Both the position numbers and the translations under genes were made by a program. From an uncultured Opitutales bacterium (GTDB lineage: Bacteria > Verrucomicrobiota > Verrucomicrobiia > Opitutales > Intestinicryptomonadaceae): a stretch of DNA of 64,000 bases. The notes under the pieces are model-generated. The model was not told where the DNA came from and searched no databases. It worked only from the letters and a program-made list of their open reading frames with translations. Where the stretch lies: contig CAKTTC010000006.1 of NCBI GenBank assembly GCA_934613645.1, forward strand, positions 1 through 64,000. Direction: 5' to 3'. This document shows positions 36,318 through 45,638 of this stretch, one piece after another (position 1 is the first letter of the stretch; each line of letters opens with the position of its first letter).

Positions 36318-37412
36318 ATGGATTTTTTTGAGTTAGACGACCTACAGAAACATTTCGGAGAAAACCACGTTGTAAGAGGCGTAAGCTTCGATGTCAAACG
36401 CGGCGAAGTGTTCTCCCTGCTCGGGCCCAGCGGCTGCGGGAAAACCACCATTCTTAGAATGATAGGCGGTTTTGAAGAACCCGACAGCGGAAAAATCTTT
36501 CTCGACGGCGCGGAAATTACAGACCTCCCGCCGAACAAAAGAAAAATCAATACGGTATTTCAAAACTACGCGCTTTTCCCGCATATGTCGGTGCGCGACA
36601 ACATCGCGTTCGGCCCGCGCACGGCGGGGCTTCACGAAGCCCAAGTCCGCAAGATGGTTGACGACATGCTCGAAATTATCCGCCTGCGCGACCTCGCCGA
36701 CAGAATGCCCGCAAACATAAGCGGCGGCCAAAAGCAGCGCATTGCAATAGCGCGCGCGCTCATAAACAAGCCCAAGCTCCTGCTTCTGGACGAACCCCTT
36801 GCGGCTCTCGATCTGAAGCTGCGCCAGTATATGCTCCTTGAGCTTGACCGAATCCACGACGAAGTGGGCACTACCTTCATCTACGTCACGCACGACCAAG
36901 GCGAGGCAATGAGCCTCAGCGACAGAATCGCCGTTATGAACAACGGTCTGATTGAGCAGATAGGCACGCCCGCGGAAATCTACGAAAACCCGAAAACGAA
37001 ATTCGTGGCGTCGTTCATCGGCGACACAAACTTCTTCGACGGCGAAACCACCGAAACAATAGACGCCGAATACTCAAAAATAAATATGTTCGGCTTGGGC
37101 GAATTCCCCTCGTATAACGAAAAAAAGCTTGCGCTCGGCACGAAAGTCACGGTGAGCATTCGCCCCGAAAAATTTTCGATATTTGCAAAAAAGCCCAACG
37201 AAAACCTCAATATGTGCGAGGGCGTTGTGGAAGACATAGTCTATCAGGGCGCGCAAACAAGATACTGGGTGCGCGTGAAAGAGCACAGAATAAACATTGT
37301 AATGCAGCACAACAGGTGCTCGCTCGACTTCAAACAGCCCACTTGGGGCGACAACGTTTGGGTGGCGTGGCACCGCGACGACGTAAGCGTATTATCGAAC
37401 AACCCCCATTAG
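36318..37412 (+). CDS. potA: Spermidine/putrescine ABC transporter ATP-binding protein
   Basis: The 364-residue product has Walker A GPSGCGKTT, the signature ISGGQKQRIAIARA, Walker B LLLLDEPLAALD, an H-loop in YVTHDQGEA and a C-terminal TOBE domain (about 285-360). It energises polyamine import with PotB, PotC and PotD, which follow on the same strand. The order potABCD is the standard one. Confidence 0.93.
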   Translation: MDFFELDDLQKHFGENHVVRGVSFDVKRGEVFSLLGPSGCGKTTILRMIGGFEEPDSGKIFLDGAEITDLPPNKRKINTVFQNYALFPHMSVRDNIAFGPRTAGLHEAQVRKMVDDMLEIIRLRDLADRMPANISGGQKQRIAIARALINKPKLLLLDEPLAALDLKLRQYMLLELDRIHDEVGTTFIYVTHDQGEAMSLSDRIAVMNNGLIEQIGTPAEIYENPKTKFVASFIGDTNFFDGETTETIDAEYSKINMFGLGEFPSYNEKKLALGTKVTVSIRPEKFSIFAKKPNENLNMCEGVVEDIVYQGAQTRYWVRVKEHRINIVMQHNRCSLDFKQPTWGDNVWVAWHRDDVSVLSNNPH

Positions 37413-37418
37413 CGTGAA

Positions 37419-38336
37419 ATGAACGGCACTTCTACAACTCGGCTCTCTGTGAAAAAGAGCCTAAATTTGGCGGAAATACTACTGAGTACGCCCTCAATTT
37501 TGTGGCTGTTGCTGTTCTTTCTGATACCGTCGCTGCTGGTGTTTGCAATAGCGTTCAAAACTGCCGACTCCACGGGCGGCATTGGCGATGTCTGGACGCT
37601 CGATACAATCAAAAACGTCCTCCGCGCCGACTACATCTCCGTCTTGTGGCGCACAGTCTGGGTGAGCGTTGCCGTTACGGCGATTTGCCTGCTGCTTTCC
37701 GTGCCCGTGGCGTATTGGATTTCGCGCCAAAACCCGAAATACAGATACTGGTATTTGCTGGCGGTTATAATTCCGCTTTGGACAAACTTCCTCATAAGAA
37801 TTTTCGCGTGGCGCATACTGCTGAACCCCGAGGGGTTTTTGCGCAAGTCGCTGATTTCGCTCGGGATAATCCCCGATGACGTTTTTCTGCTCAATAACAT
37901 AGGCGCGGTGATAATCGTCACGGTCTACACGTGCCTGCCGTTCGCAATCCTGCCGATTTACGCGGCGGCGGAAAAGTTCGACTATTCCCTGCTTGAAGCC
38001 GCGCAAGACTTGGGTGCGTCGCGCTTCAAGGCGTTCTGCTCGGTCTTCATTCCGGGAATAAAGCGCGGAATTTTCACGGCAATTCTCGTGGTGTTCATTC
38101 CCGCAATGGGCTCTTACGCAATTCCCGACTTGGTAGGCGGCGTCAACGGCGAAATGCTGGGCAACAAAATAGCAATACGCGCTTCGGCATACAGAAACCT
38201 GCCCGAGGCGGCTGCGCTGGCGGCGTTGCTTTCGCTGATAATCACGATTCCGATTGTGTTTGCAATGCTCAAACAAAAGGTTGTTTCGCGCCCGAGCTCG
38301 GGCGTTAAAAACGCGGCGAGGGGGATTTCGAAATGA
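37419..38336 (+). CDS. potB: Spermidine/putrescine permease PotB
   Basis: The 305-residue inner-membrane protein has six hydrophobic segments and the EAA loop (SLLEAAQDLGASRFKAF) that contacts PotA. It starts six bases after potA and ends in a four-base overlap with potC. Confidence 0.92.
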   Translation: MNGTSTTRLSVKKSLNLAEILLSTPSILWLLLFFLIPSLLVFAIAFKTADSTGGIGDVWTLDTIKNVLRADYISVLWRTVWVSVAVTAICLLLSVPVAYWISRQNPKYRYWYLLAVIIPLWTNFLIRIFAWRILLNPEGFLRKSLISLGIIPDDVFLLNNIGAVIIVTVYTCLPFAILPIYAAAEKFDYSLLEAAQDLGASRFKAFCSVFIPGIKRGIFTAILVVFIPAMGSYAIPDLVGGVNGEMLGNKIAIRASAYRNLPEAAALAALLSLIITIPIVFAMLKQKVVSRPSSGVKNAARGISK

Positions 38337-39115
38337 AGGTCAATTCAAGATTCACTTCGCTGATAATTACGATAATCGTGATTATCTTCATGTATCTGCC
38401 GATTGCCACTTTGGTTACGATGTCGTTCAACTCTTCGCGCTTCGGCGGAAAGTGGGCGGGGTTCTCGCTTAAGTGGTATGAGGCGTTGTTCAAAGACCAT
38501 GCGGTAATAAACGCCACAATGAACACGCTTTTTGTGGCGGCGGTTGCAACGCTGTTTTCGACGATTATCGGGACGCTTGCCGCGTGGGTGCTCAACGCCT
38601 ACAAACGCAGCAATATGCAGAAGCTCCACTACGGGCTAATCTACGCGCCGCTTGTAATTCCCGATGTCCTCATGGGCATAAGCCTGTTGCTGATGTTCGT
38701 GAGCCTCAAAGTAGACCTCGGCTTGGCGACTGTCATTATGGCGCACATAACATTCTGCGTGAGCTTTGTGGCGTTCACCGTGCTTGCGCGCCTGCAGGAT
38801 TTCGACTTCAACCTTATCCAAGCCGCGCAGGACTTGGGCGCAAGTTCCACGCGCATATTTTTGAAGATAATTTTGCCGCTGCTTTTCCCCGGAATAGTGG
38901 CGGGAGCAATGATGGCATTCACGCTGTCTATGGACGATTTCGTGGTTACCTTCTTCGTGGGGGGCCCCGGAAGCACAACTTTGCCCGTCAAAGTTTACAG
39001 TATGATGAAACACGGTCCGCTGGCAATCATCAATGCGTTGTCGGTTGTTTTTATGGCTGTAACTTTTAGCGTGGCGATTTTGGGCAACCTGATAATGCGT
39101 AAAAAAGACGCGTAA
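38333..39115 (+). CDS. potC: Spermidine/putrescine permease PotC
   Basis: The 260-residue second permease subunit has six hydrophobic segments and the EAA-type loop NLIQAAQDLGASSTRIF. The end of the protein (SMDDFVVTFFVGGPG, TLPVKVYSMMKHG) is characteristic of PotC. It overlaps potB by ATGA. Confidence 0.92.
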   Translation: MKVNSRFTSLIITIIVIIFMYLPIATLVTMSFNSSRFGGKWAGFSLKWYEALFKDHAVINATMNTLFVAAVATLFSTIIGTLAAWVLNAYKRSNMQKLHYGLIYAPLVIPDVLMGISLLLMFVSLKVDLGLATVIMAHITFCVSFVAFTVLARLQDFDFNLIQAAQDLGASSTRIFLKIILPLLFPGIVAGAMMAFTLSMDDFVVTFFVGGPGSTTLPVKVYSMMKHGPLAIINALSVVFMAVTFSVAILGNLIMRKKDA

Positions 39116-39142
39116 ACAATACATACAAAAAAAACCAAATAA

Positions 39143-40180
39143 ATGAAAATAATAAAAAGAACACTCACGGGCATCGCGCTGTTGCTCTCGACGCTAATTG
39201 TAGGGTGCGGACCTTCCAAACCCAAGTTGCACATATTCACTTGGTCGGACTATATCGACGAAGAGTTGATTGCCGAATTCGAAAAGCAGTATAACTGCGA
39301 AGTCCAGATTGACACTTTCGACTCCAACGAGTCAATGTTCTCCAAGCTGAGCGCGGGAGCAAAGGGCTACGATATCATCACGCCCACAAGCTACATGGCA
39401 AAGCTCATGTATGAGAAAAAACTCATCGAAAAGCTCGACCTCTCCAAGATGGAGAACGCCAAGCTTGTAGACAAAGCCTACCTTGAAGGGCTTGCCTACG
39501 ACAAGAAAATGGAATACAGCGTGCCGTATCTGCTGGGCTACACTTGCATTGCCTACAACAAAAACAAGGTGGGCGAAATAGAGAAGTCGTGGAAGATTTT
39601 CGAAAGAAGCGACCTCAAAGGCAGAATGACGCTTCTTGACGATATGCGCGAAACTATCGGCGCGGGTCTGTTCATGATTGGCAAGGGAATGAACTGCACC
39701 GACAAACAGGCTCTGCAGCAGGCGAAAGAGGTTATCCTCAAGTGGAAAAAGAACCTCGCGAAATTCGACAACGAAAGCTACAAAAACGGCTTGGCAAGCA
39801 ACGAATTTTTCGTGACGCAGGGCTACAGCGGCGACGTTCTGCAGATAGTAAAAGAGCAGAAGCACATAGACCTTTTCGCCCCGAAAGAAGGCGTTTCGGT
39901 TTCGTGCGACGACTTTGTAATCCCCGTAAGCGCGGGCAACAAAGACCTCGCCTACAAGTTCATCAACTTCATTCTCGACCCCCAAAACGCGGCGAAGAAT
40001 ATGGAGTATACCTGCTACTTCGCCCCCGTTCCCGAGGCGAAAAAATACCTCAAAGATTTCGACATCGAAAAGGTGTTCCCCTCCTTCCTCTACAAGAAGG
40101 GCGAATTCATCAAGGATATGGGCGACGAGAACAAAAAGTTCATCGAAGTCTGGGAGGAAATCAAAAAGGATCTCAACTAA
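39143..40180 (+). CDS. potD: Spermidine/putrescine-binding lipoprotein PotD
   Basis: The 345-residue binding protein has a lipoprotein signal peptide (LLLSTLIVGC) instead of the cleavable signal of E. coli PotD, so it is probably anchored to the membrane. HIFTWSDYIDEELIAEFE is the typical PotD start, and GYDIITPTSYMAKLM and LLDDMRETIGAGLF match ligand-cleft regions. It is the last gene of potABCD and a strong terminator follows. Confidence 0.92.
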   Translation: MKIIKRTLTGIALLLSTLIVGCGPSKPKLHIFTWSDYIDEELIAEFEKQYNCEVQIDTFDSNESMFSKLSAGAKGYDIITPTSYMAKLMYEKKLIEKLDLSKMENAKLVDKAYLEGLAYDKKMEYSVPYLLGYTCIAYNKNKVGEIEKSWKIFERSDLKGRMTLLDDMRETIGAGLFMIGKGMNCTDKQALQQAKEVILKWKKNLAKFDNESYKNGLASNEFFVTQGYSGDVLQIVKEQKHIDLFAPKEGVSVSCDDFVIPVSAGNKDLAYKFINFILDPQNAAKNMEYTCYFAPVPEAKKYLKDFDIEKVFPSFLYKKGEFIKDMGDENKKFIEVWEEIKKDLN

Positions 40181-40200
40181 CGGAAAAATTTTCGAACGCG

Positions 40201-40231
40201 GCGGGACGCATTTTGCGTCCCGCTTTTTTTT
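40201..40231 (+). terminator. Terminator of the pot operon
   Basis: GCGGGACGCA at 40201-40210 pairs perfectly with TGCGTCCCGC at 40214-40223, followed by eight T residues. Confidence 0.92.
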
Positions 40232-40280
40232 GCGCCTGTGGGAGAAAATACGCGGGAAAAAACGCGCGGCGGACGGGCAC

Positions 40281-40310
40281 AAAAAAACGCGCCGCCTTGC
40301 GGGCGACGCG
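40281..40310 (-). terminator. Terminator of the histone H1-like gene
   Basis: On the minus strand CGCGTCGCC pairs with GGCGGCGCG around CGCAA and seven T residues follow. It lies 15 bases after the gene's stop codon. Confidence 0.75.
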
Positions 40311-40325
40311 CACAAAAAACAAAAT

Positions 40326-40682
40326 TTATTTCTTGCAGGATTTCTTGGCGCAGGGCTTTTTTGCACAAGCCGACTTGCAGCAGCAAGACTTCTTTGCGGG
40401 AGCCGCTTTCTTTGCAACCGCCTTTTTCGCGGGAGCCGCCTTCTTGGCTACCGCTTTCTTTGCGGGGGCTTTCTTGGCCGCTACCTTCTTGGCGGGAGCT
40501 TTTTTTGCCACAGCCTTTTTCGCGGGAGCTGCCTTCTTGGCTACCGCCTTCTTTGCGGGAGCTTTCTTAGCCGCTACCTTCTTGGCGGGGGCTTTCTTTG
40601 CTACCGCTTTTTTAGCGGGAGCGGCTTTTTTTGCAACCGCCTTCTTTGCGGGAGCTTTCTTTGCTACTGTTTTTGTTGCCAT
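40326..40682 (-). CDS. Histone H1-like Lys/Ala/Pro repeat protein with Cys-rich tail
   Basis: The 118-residue product is almost entirely made of repeats of the APAKKAVAKKA and APAKKVAAKKA types, like the C-terminal tail of eukaryotic H1 and bacterial H1-like proteins (Hc1, BpH1). Such basic repeats bind DNA without sequence preference. The last 22 residues change abruptly to a tail with six cysteines (SCCCKSACAKKPCAKKSC), which is unusual and could bind metal or form cross-links. The plus-strand frame opposite (Ala/Gly/Phe-rich) is a shadow. Confidence 0.88.
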   Translation of the reverse strand: MATKTVAKKAPAKKAVAKKAAPAKKAVAKKAPAKKVAAKKAPAKKAVAKKAAPAKKAVAKKAPAKKVAAKKAPAKKAVAKKAAPAKKAVAKKAAPAKKSCCCKSACAKKPCAKKSCKK

Positions 40683-40965
40683 ATTATTTATTTCTTTTGT
40701 GGTTTAGTTAACATTGCCCCCGCCGCCGACGAATCGGCAAAGAGGGATTTTTCAATGAAATACTTTTCGGAAAAGAAAAAATCTGAAAGCGAATAAAAGC
40801 CCCGACAAGACAACGTTCCGCGCCGCACTCTGCAATTATCGGCGTGGGTGTTGCTTCTGGAATATATTTTAACATCATCTGCGTTAAACAATAACGATAC
40901 TTCCGTCTTACTTTGATTAAAATATCACCCGTCGTCTTTTTTTTGCAACACAAAAAAACATTTTT

Positions 40966-41913
40966 TTATTTAAGCAACGGAGAATTTTCCGCGCTTTGTA
41001 GAATACTGTTTTTTTCTATGACGTATCCCGCAAAAAAATCGCGCGCCGACAAAATTTTGGAACACGGTTTCTGGAGCGTCCGCGCCACAAGCACCCCGCG
41101 CGAACACGCTATTTTCAAGCCCTCCGAGTCGGCCGACAAAACGCGCCCGAAGTCGGAAAATTCGCGTTCGGGACTTTCCGCGGAAACGTCGAAAATTTTT
41201 ACGGCGTCGTTGCCGCAGGTGAAAATGCCCGCGCCGAACGCGCGTATTCTGTTGAGCAAAACGTCGGCGGGTTTGGCAAAATCCAAAAACATATCGGCTT
41301 TGGAAAGCTTGCGCGCATACGTTGCGCGGGAGCTTTCCTGCTCAACCCAGCGCAACTCGCCGCGCTCAAGCAGCGGTAAATCGCGCCTCAGAAGCTCTGC
41401 CGACGCGGCGGAAATTTTTTCGCGCAAAGTCTTGGCGGTGTCGGAATCGGAAATTTCGACCTGCTCGGTGTCCGCCACGTCGCCCTCGTCCATTGCGGGC
41501 GAAATTGCCATGAGCGAAACGCCCGTGCGTTTTTTGCCGAGCGCGATTGCCGTTTCAATCGGCGACGCCCCGCGCAATTCGGGCAGCAGCGACGCGTGCA
41601 GATTAAGACACGGATACTTTCCGTATTTGAGAACGTTGTCTTTCAAAATGCAGCCGTATGCCATCACGACAATCAGCTCCGCGCCCAACTCGCGCAGGCG
41701 CGCAACGTCGGCGTCGGTGGGCTTTTTTTCGGGGCGCAACAGCTCAACGCCGTTGTCCAATGCCCACTGGGCGACATCGTTCGGCGAAAGTTTTTTGCCC
41801 CTGCCCTTTGGCTTGTCGGGATTGCTTACCACGCAGACAAGCTCGTGCGCGCGGTGCAGAAACTCAATCGGCTTGAGCGCGATTGCGTCGCTTGCCATGA
41901 AAGCTATCTTCAT
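40966..41913 (-). CDS. fmt: Methionyl-tRNA formyltransferase
   Basis: Fmt formylates initiator Met-tRNA. The 315-residue product has the N-terminal formyltransferase fold with the catalytic segment LNLHASLLPELRGASPI, KRTGVSLMAISPAMDEGD, and a C-terminal tRNA-contact domain (from about 210). It overlaps der by four bases (ATGA). Confidence 0.94.
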   Translation of the reverse strand: MKIAFMASDAIALKPIEFLHRAHELVCVVSNPDKPKGRGKKLSPNDVAQWALDNGVELLRPEKKPTDADVARLRELGAELIVVMAYGCILKDNVLKYGKYPCLNLHASLLPELRGASPIETAIALGKKRTGVSLMAISPAMDEGDVADTEQVEISDSDTAKTLREKISAASAELLRRDLPLLERGELRWVEQESSRATYARKLSKADMFLDFAKPADVLLNRIRAFGAGIFTCGNDAVKIFDVSAESPEREFSDFGRVLSADSEGLKIACSRGVLVARTLQKPCSKILSARDFFAGYVIEKNSILQSAENSPLLK

Positions 41914-43322
41914 TTTTTCTTTTCCAAACGCTCCTCAACCGTCTGCGGAACTTTGCCCACAAGCTCCAGATTCACCGACACCCCGCCGAGATTCAGGGCA
42001 TCGCGAATGCCGTTTGCCAGATACCTGCGATAGGTATGCGTAAGAGCCTCCGCCTTGTTGCAATACATGCGCACAGTCCACGGGCGCGACGCAATTTTCA
42101 CGCAGTAGTAGATTTTGAACCGCTTGCCAGAAATGTAGCGCGGCGGATTTTCTTCGGTAAGTTTTTTGACAATCGAATTGAGCTTACCCGTGGAAACGGG
42201 CGCGTTCGATTTTTCGAAAAGCCTGAACGCGGCGACGGGAAGTTTGTCGATACCGTCGTTGTCTTTGGCGGAAACGAAGTATATGCGCGAAGAGCCTATC
42301 GACGGCAGTTCGGCGCGGATTGCGTCTTCGAAGCTTTTGCCGAATTCGCGCAAATCCTTGTATTTGCCGACCGTAGATTTTGCGAACGACTCAACCGCAT
42401 AGTCCCACTTGTTGACCACTACAATCGTAGACGCGCCCGCCTGCGCTATTTCGCCCGCAAGGCGTTTGTCAAGCTCGGTGATGCCGCCCATTGCGTCGAT
42501 TACCAGAAACACGACGTCGCAAACCGACATCGCCTTGCGCGTGCGCAGCGACGACAGGTAGTCGAGCGAGGTGTTCGTTTTGCGCTTCAGCCGCAGTCCC
42601 GCGGTATCGTAGAGGCGCAGGCGCATGGGTTCGCCGTTCTTGACGGGAACGTCAATATCGCAGCGGACGCTGTCGCGCGTAGTTCCCGCAACGTCGCTTA
42701 CAATCAGGCGTTTCTCGCCGAGCAGTCTGTTTATTATGGAGCTTTTGCCAACGTTCGGACGCCCCGCAACGCAGATTTTCACGCGGTCTGCGCCCTCGTC
42801 GGGGGCGGCGGTGTTTATGGCTCCGTATTTCCGCTCGATAAGCGAAACGAGCGAATCCACCCCGTAGCCGTGTTCGGCGGAAAGCTCGACAACGTTTTTA
42901 AAGCCGAGCGAATAGAACTCGCCCGAAAGGTCTTCGTGCTGGGGCAAATCGACTTTGTTCACCGCCACAATAACGTCCTTGCCCGAAGCGCGCAAAAGCT
43001 TTGCAATCTCGAAGTCAAGCGGCGTAAGCCCCGTCTGCAAGTCGAGCACGAAAACGATTGTGTCGGCGGCGGTGATTGCAAAATTGGCCTGCTCGTTGGT
43101 GGCGTCGGCAATGACGCGCTCTGTCATCTGCTCGGTCGCGCCCATGCCGCCCGTATCCATGAGAATGAGCGTGTCGGAAAGACGCTCCACAACAATGTCG
43201 CGCGTGACGCCGGGTTTGTCGTGGACAATGGAAATGCGCCGCCCCACAAGCCTGTTGAAAAGCCTGCTTTTGCCTACGTTCGGACGCCCCACAAGGGCAA
43301 TGCTTTTCGGGGAATCAGCCAT
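41910..43322 (-). CDS. der: Ribosome-assembly GTPase Der (EngA)
   Basis: The 470-residue product has two tandem GTPase domains, each with its own P-loop (GRPNVGKSRLFNRL near the start and GRPNVGKSSIINRL near 190) and G4 motifs NKVD and NKWD. A C-terminal KH-like domain follows. Der acts in 50S subunit assembly. It overlaps the aminotransferase end by eight bases and fmt by four. Confidence 0.95.
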   Translation of the reverse strand: MADSPKSIALVGRPNVGKSRLFNRLVGRRISIVHDKPGVTRDIVVERLSDTLILMDTGGMGATEQMTERVIADATNEQANFAITAADTIVFVLDLQTGLTPLDFEIAKLLRASGKDVIVAVNKVDLPQHEDLSGEFYSLGFKNVVELSAEHGYGVDSLVSLIERKYGAINTAAPDEGADRVKICVAGRPNVGKSSIINRLLGEKRLIVSDVAGTTRDSVRCDIDVPVKNGEPMRLRLYDTAGLRLKRKTNTSLDYLSSLRTRKAMSVCDVVFLVIDAMGGITELDKRLAGEIAQAGASTIVVVNKWDYAVESFAKSTVGKYKDLREFGKSFEDAIRAELPSIGSSRIYFVSAKDNDGIDKLPVAAFRLFEKSNAPVSTGKLNSIVKKLTEENPPRYISGKRFKIYYCVKIASRPWTVRMYCNKAEALTHTYRRYLANGIRDALNLGGVSVNLELVGKVPQTVEERLEKKK

Positions 43323-44490
43323 TGAGTTTGTCTATTGCAATTTTCATTCTCTCCGCCGCCTCCACAAGGTTTTCGTAGCTTGTGGAAAAGCTTGCGCGCA
43401 CAAAGCCCTCGCCGTCCGCACCGAACGCCGAGCCGGGGACAACCGCCACTTTGGCTTCGTTCAAAATGTATTTCGCGAAATCCATCGACGACATTCCGAA
43501 GCGTTTCACGCTCGGGAACGCGTAGAACGTCCCCTTGGGCGAATGGCAGTCCATTCCCATTTCGTTGAACTTGCCCACGATGAAGTCGCGCCTGCTCTGG
43601 TATTGTTCGCGCATGTGCAGCATCGACTTTCTTCCGTTGCGCAAAGCCTCGCGCGCGGCCTCCTGAGAGACAATGGGCGCGCACATTATTGCGTATTGGT
43701 GCGCCTTCATTGCGCCCTCGATTATTTCCTTCGGCGCGCAGGCATAGCCTATTCTGAAGCCCGTCATTGCAAACGCCTTAGAGAACCCGTGCAGGAAAAC
43801 GCAACGCTCCTTCATTCCGTCGAGCGACGCAATAGAGACGTGTTCGCCCTCGTAGGTAAGCTCGGAATAGATTTCGTCGCTTATTACAAGCATATCTTTT
43901 TCCTGGACGAACTTTGCAAGCTCCTCAAGCTGCGCGCGCTCAGCAACGCCGCCCGTGGGGTTTGTGGGGAAGTTGAGCAGAATTGCCTTGCAGCCCTTTG
44001 TCCAAGCCTTTTTGACTTCCTCCACGTTGAACGCGAAGCCGTCTTCGGGGCGTGTTTTCACCGCGACGGGAACGCCGTGCGAAAGCTTCACGCTGGGCGC
44101 GTATGAAACGAAGCAAGGCTCGTGATACATAATTTTGTCGCCGGGGTTGATGACCGCGCGCAAAACGCAATCAAGCACCTCCGACACGCCCACGCCCACG
44201 AGAATCTCGCAGGAGGGGTCGTATTGCACGCGGAAATTTTTCGCCACGTAATCGGCAATTTCGTTTCTGAGCGAACGCAGGCCGAGGTTGTCGGTGTAGG
44301 ACGTTTTGCCGTTTTCAAGCGCGAAAATTGCAGCCTCCCTGATATGCCACGGCGTGACGAAATCGGGCTCGCCGATACCCAACGAAATGGCGTCTTTCAT
44401 TGTTGCGGCGATTGCGAAAAATTCCCTTATCCCCGACTTTGGCAGGTCGCGCACATGTTCGGCGATAAATCTTTTTGGATTGTCATTCAT
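43315..44490 (-). CDS. PLP-dependent class I aminotransferase
   Basis: The 391-residue product is a fold-type I aspartate-aminotransferase-family enzyme. NFPTNPTGG contacts the cofactor, SDEIYSEL carries the PLP-binding Asp, and HGFSKAFAMTGFRIGYA holds the Schiff-base lysine. The sequence type is that of AspC/PatA-like aminotransferases; the exact amino acid substrate is not clear. The gene for an Lrp-type regulator lies 46 bases upstream on the same strand, which suggests an amino-acid-responsive unit. Confidence 0.88.
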   Translation of the reverse strand: MNDNPKRFIAEHVRDLPKSGIREFFAIAATMKDAISLGIGEPDFVTPWHIREAAIFALENGKTSYTDNLGLRSLRNEIADYVAKNFRVQYDPSCEILVGVGVSEVLDCVLRAVINPGDKIMYHEPCFVSYAPSVKLSHGVPVAVKTRPEDGFAFNVEEVKKAWTKGCKAILLNFPTNPTGGVAERAQLEELAKFVQEKDMLVISDEIYSELTYEGEHVSIASLDGMKERCVFLHGFSKAFAMTGFRIGYACAPKEIIEGAMKAHQYAIMCAPIVSQEAAREALRNGRKSMLHMREQYQSRRDFIVGKFNEMGMDCHSPKGTFYAFPSVKRFGMSSMDFAKYILNEAKVAVVPGSAFGADGEGFVRASFSTSYENLVEAAERMKIAIDKLNG

Positions 44491-44536
44491 AGTAAAAAAT
44501 ATTTTCCGAGTAAAAATACCGAAGCCGAAAAAGCGG

Positions 44537-45016
44537 CTACGGCGAGTAAATCAGGCGGTCGTCGGAATGCGGTTCGCGCTTGATAATAAAGCCCTGCGTC
44601 TTGTATGTCTTCAGGAAGAAATGCGTTGCCGTAGACGTAACGCCCTTGATTGTTGCGAGCTTTTCATACACAAAGCTTGCAACGTCCTTGAGCGAATCGG
44701 CTCTGACAAACAGCAGCAGGTCATACGCGCCGCTCATCAGGTAGCAGGAGTCCACTTCGTCGAACTTGCTCACGCGCTGTGCGAGCCTGTCGTAGCCGCC
44801 CTCGCGTTCGGGCGTAATGCGCAGCTCTATTGCCGCGTGCACTTTCGACTTCTCCGCGTCGGCGTTTATCACCGGACGCCAGCCGAGCAAAATGCCCGCG
44901 TCGGAAAGCTCCTTCATTTGGGCGTCAAGCTCCTCGCGTGAGAGCCCGAGAATTTCGCCCATCTGCTCGCTCGAGAGTGCCTCGCCGTCCAACATCAGTT
45001 TTAAAAGTTTTTGCAT
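44537..45016 (-). CDS. Lrp/AsnC-family transcription regulator
   Basis: The 159-residue product has an N-terminal winged-helix part (LSSEQMGEILGLSREELDAQ) and a C-terminal RAM ligand domain (residues about 75-145, with YLMSGAYDLLLFVRADSL and IKGVTSTATHFFLKTYK). Family members sense amino acids as multimers. Its position upstream of the aminotransferase suggests that gene as a target; no operator was recognised. Confidence 0.88.
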   Translation of the reverse strand: MQKLLKLMLDGEALSSEQMGEILGLSREELDAQMKELSDAGILLGWRPVINADAEKSKVHAAIELRITPEREGGYDRLAQRVSKFDEVDSCYLMSGAYDLLLFVRADSLKDVASFVYEKLATIKGVTSTATHFFLKTYKTQGFIIKREPHSDDRLIYSP

Positions 45017-45047
45017 ATTCGTTTATATTGATGATTCCGATTTTTTT

Positions 45048-45623
45048 TTAAACACTTTTTTTGCGTTTTTTGCCGATTTTAACAAAGAAAAGTTCGGGCG
45101 AAAGTTTGTTTGAAGCGTCGGTGTGGCGCGTGAAATCAAGCGCGGATGTTTCGAAAAATTTTTCCACGCGCAGGAACTCCTCCATTCCGCCTTCGTGCGC
45201 CTTGTAGCAGACGACAGCGAGCGCGCAGCACTCTGCCGACGCGATTTCCAACGCCGCGTCCACCGCCGCCAGCGTCGATTCCGCGCGCGTGATAACGCTT
45301 TTATCCGAATAGGGCAGCCAGCCCAAATTGAAAAAGAAGCAGCCGATTTTCCCGAACGCTTCGCGCGGCAGCAGTTTTTTCATATCGGCGTGGCTTGCCT
45401 CGAAAAACTCCGCCCTTTGGGAAAGCCCGTGTTTCTCGAAGAGTGCGCGCGAACGCTCCACTGCAACACGCTGGACATCGAAGCCGAAAACCTTTCCGCC
45501 CTCCCTCAAAAGCGAAGCCGCGAACAGCGCATCGCGCCCGCCCCCGAGCGTTGCATCTACTGCGTATTCAACCGACCCCACGTAATCGGCAACCATTTTA
45601 TGCGACAATTCAACAATATTCAT
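45048..45623 (-). CDS. MnmM/YtqB-like class I methyltransferase
   Basis: The 191-residue product starts at MNIVELSHK; the frame upstream lies in the tandem hairpin array. Motif I is AVDATLGGGRDALFAA, and GCFFFNLGWLPYSDKSVITR with a later ESTLAAVDAAL is the hallmark of the YtqB group. Members were recently shown to methylate the wobble uridine of tRNA (MnmM). The tRNA role here is inferred from family. It lies 31 bases upstream of the Lrp-type gene on the same strand. Confidence 0.78.
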   Translation of the reverse strand: MNIVELSHKMVADYVGSVEYAVDATLGGGRDALFAASLLREGGKVFGFDVQRVAVERSRALFEKHGLSQRAEFFEASHADMKKLLPREAFGKIGCFFFNLGWLPYSDKSVITRAESTLAAVDAALEIASAECCALAVVCYKAHEGGMEEFLRVEKFFETSALDFTRHTDASNKLSPELFFVKIGKKRKKSV

Positions 45624-45638
45624 TTTTTTTACATGTTG

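Noticed and set aside
40230..40796. Plus-strand Gly/Leu/Phe/Arg-rich repeat frames opposite the H1-like gene
   Set aside because: Repetitive antisense of the Lys/Ala repeats; the minus strand has the known H1-like pattern and its own terminator.
42036..43325. Plus-strand open frame of 429 codons opposite der
   Set aside because: Exactly mirrors der; composition is that of an antisense shadow.
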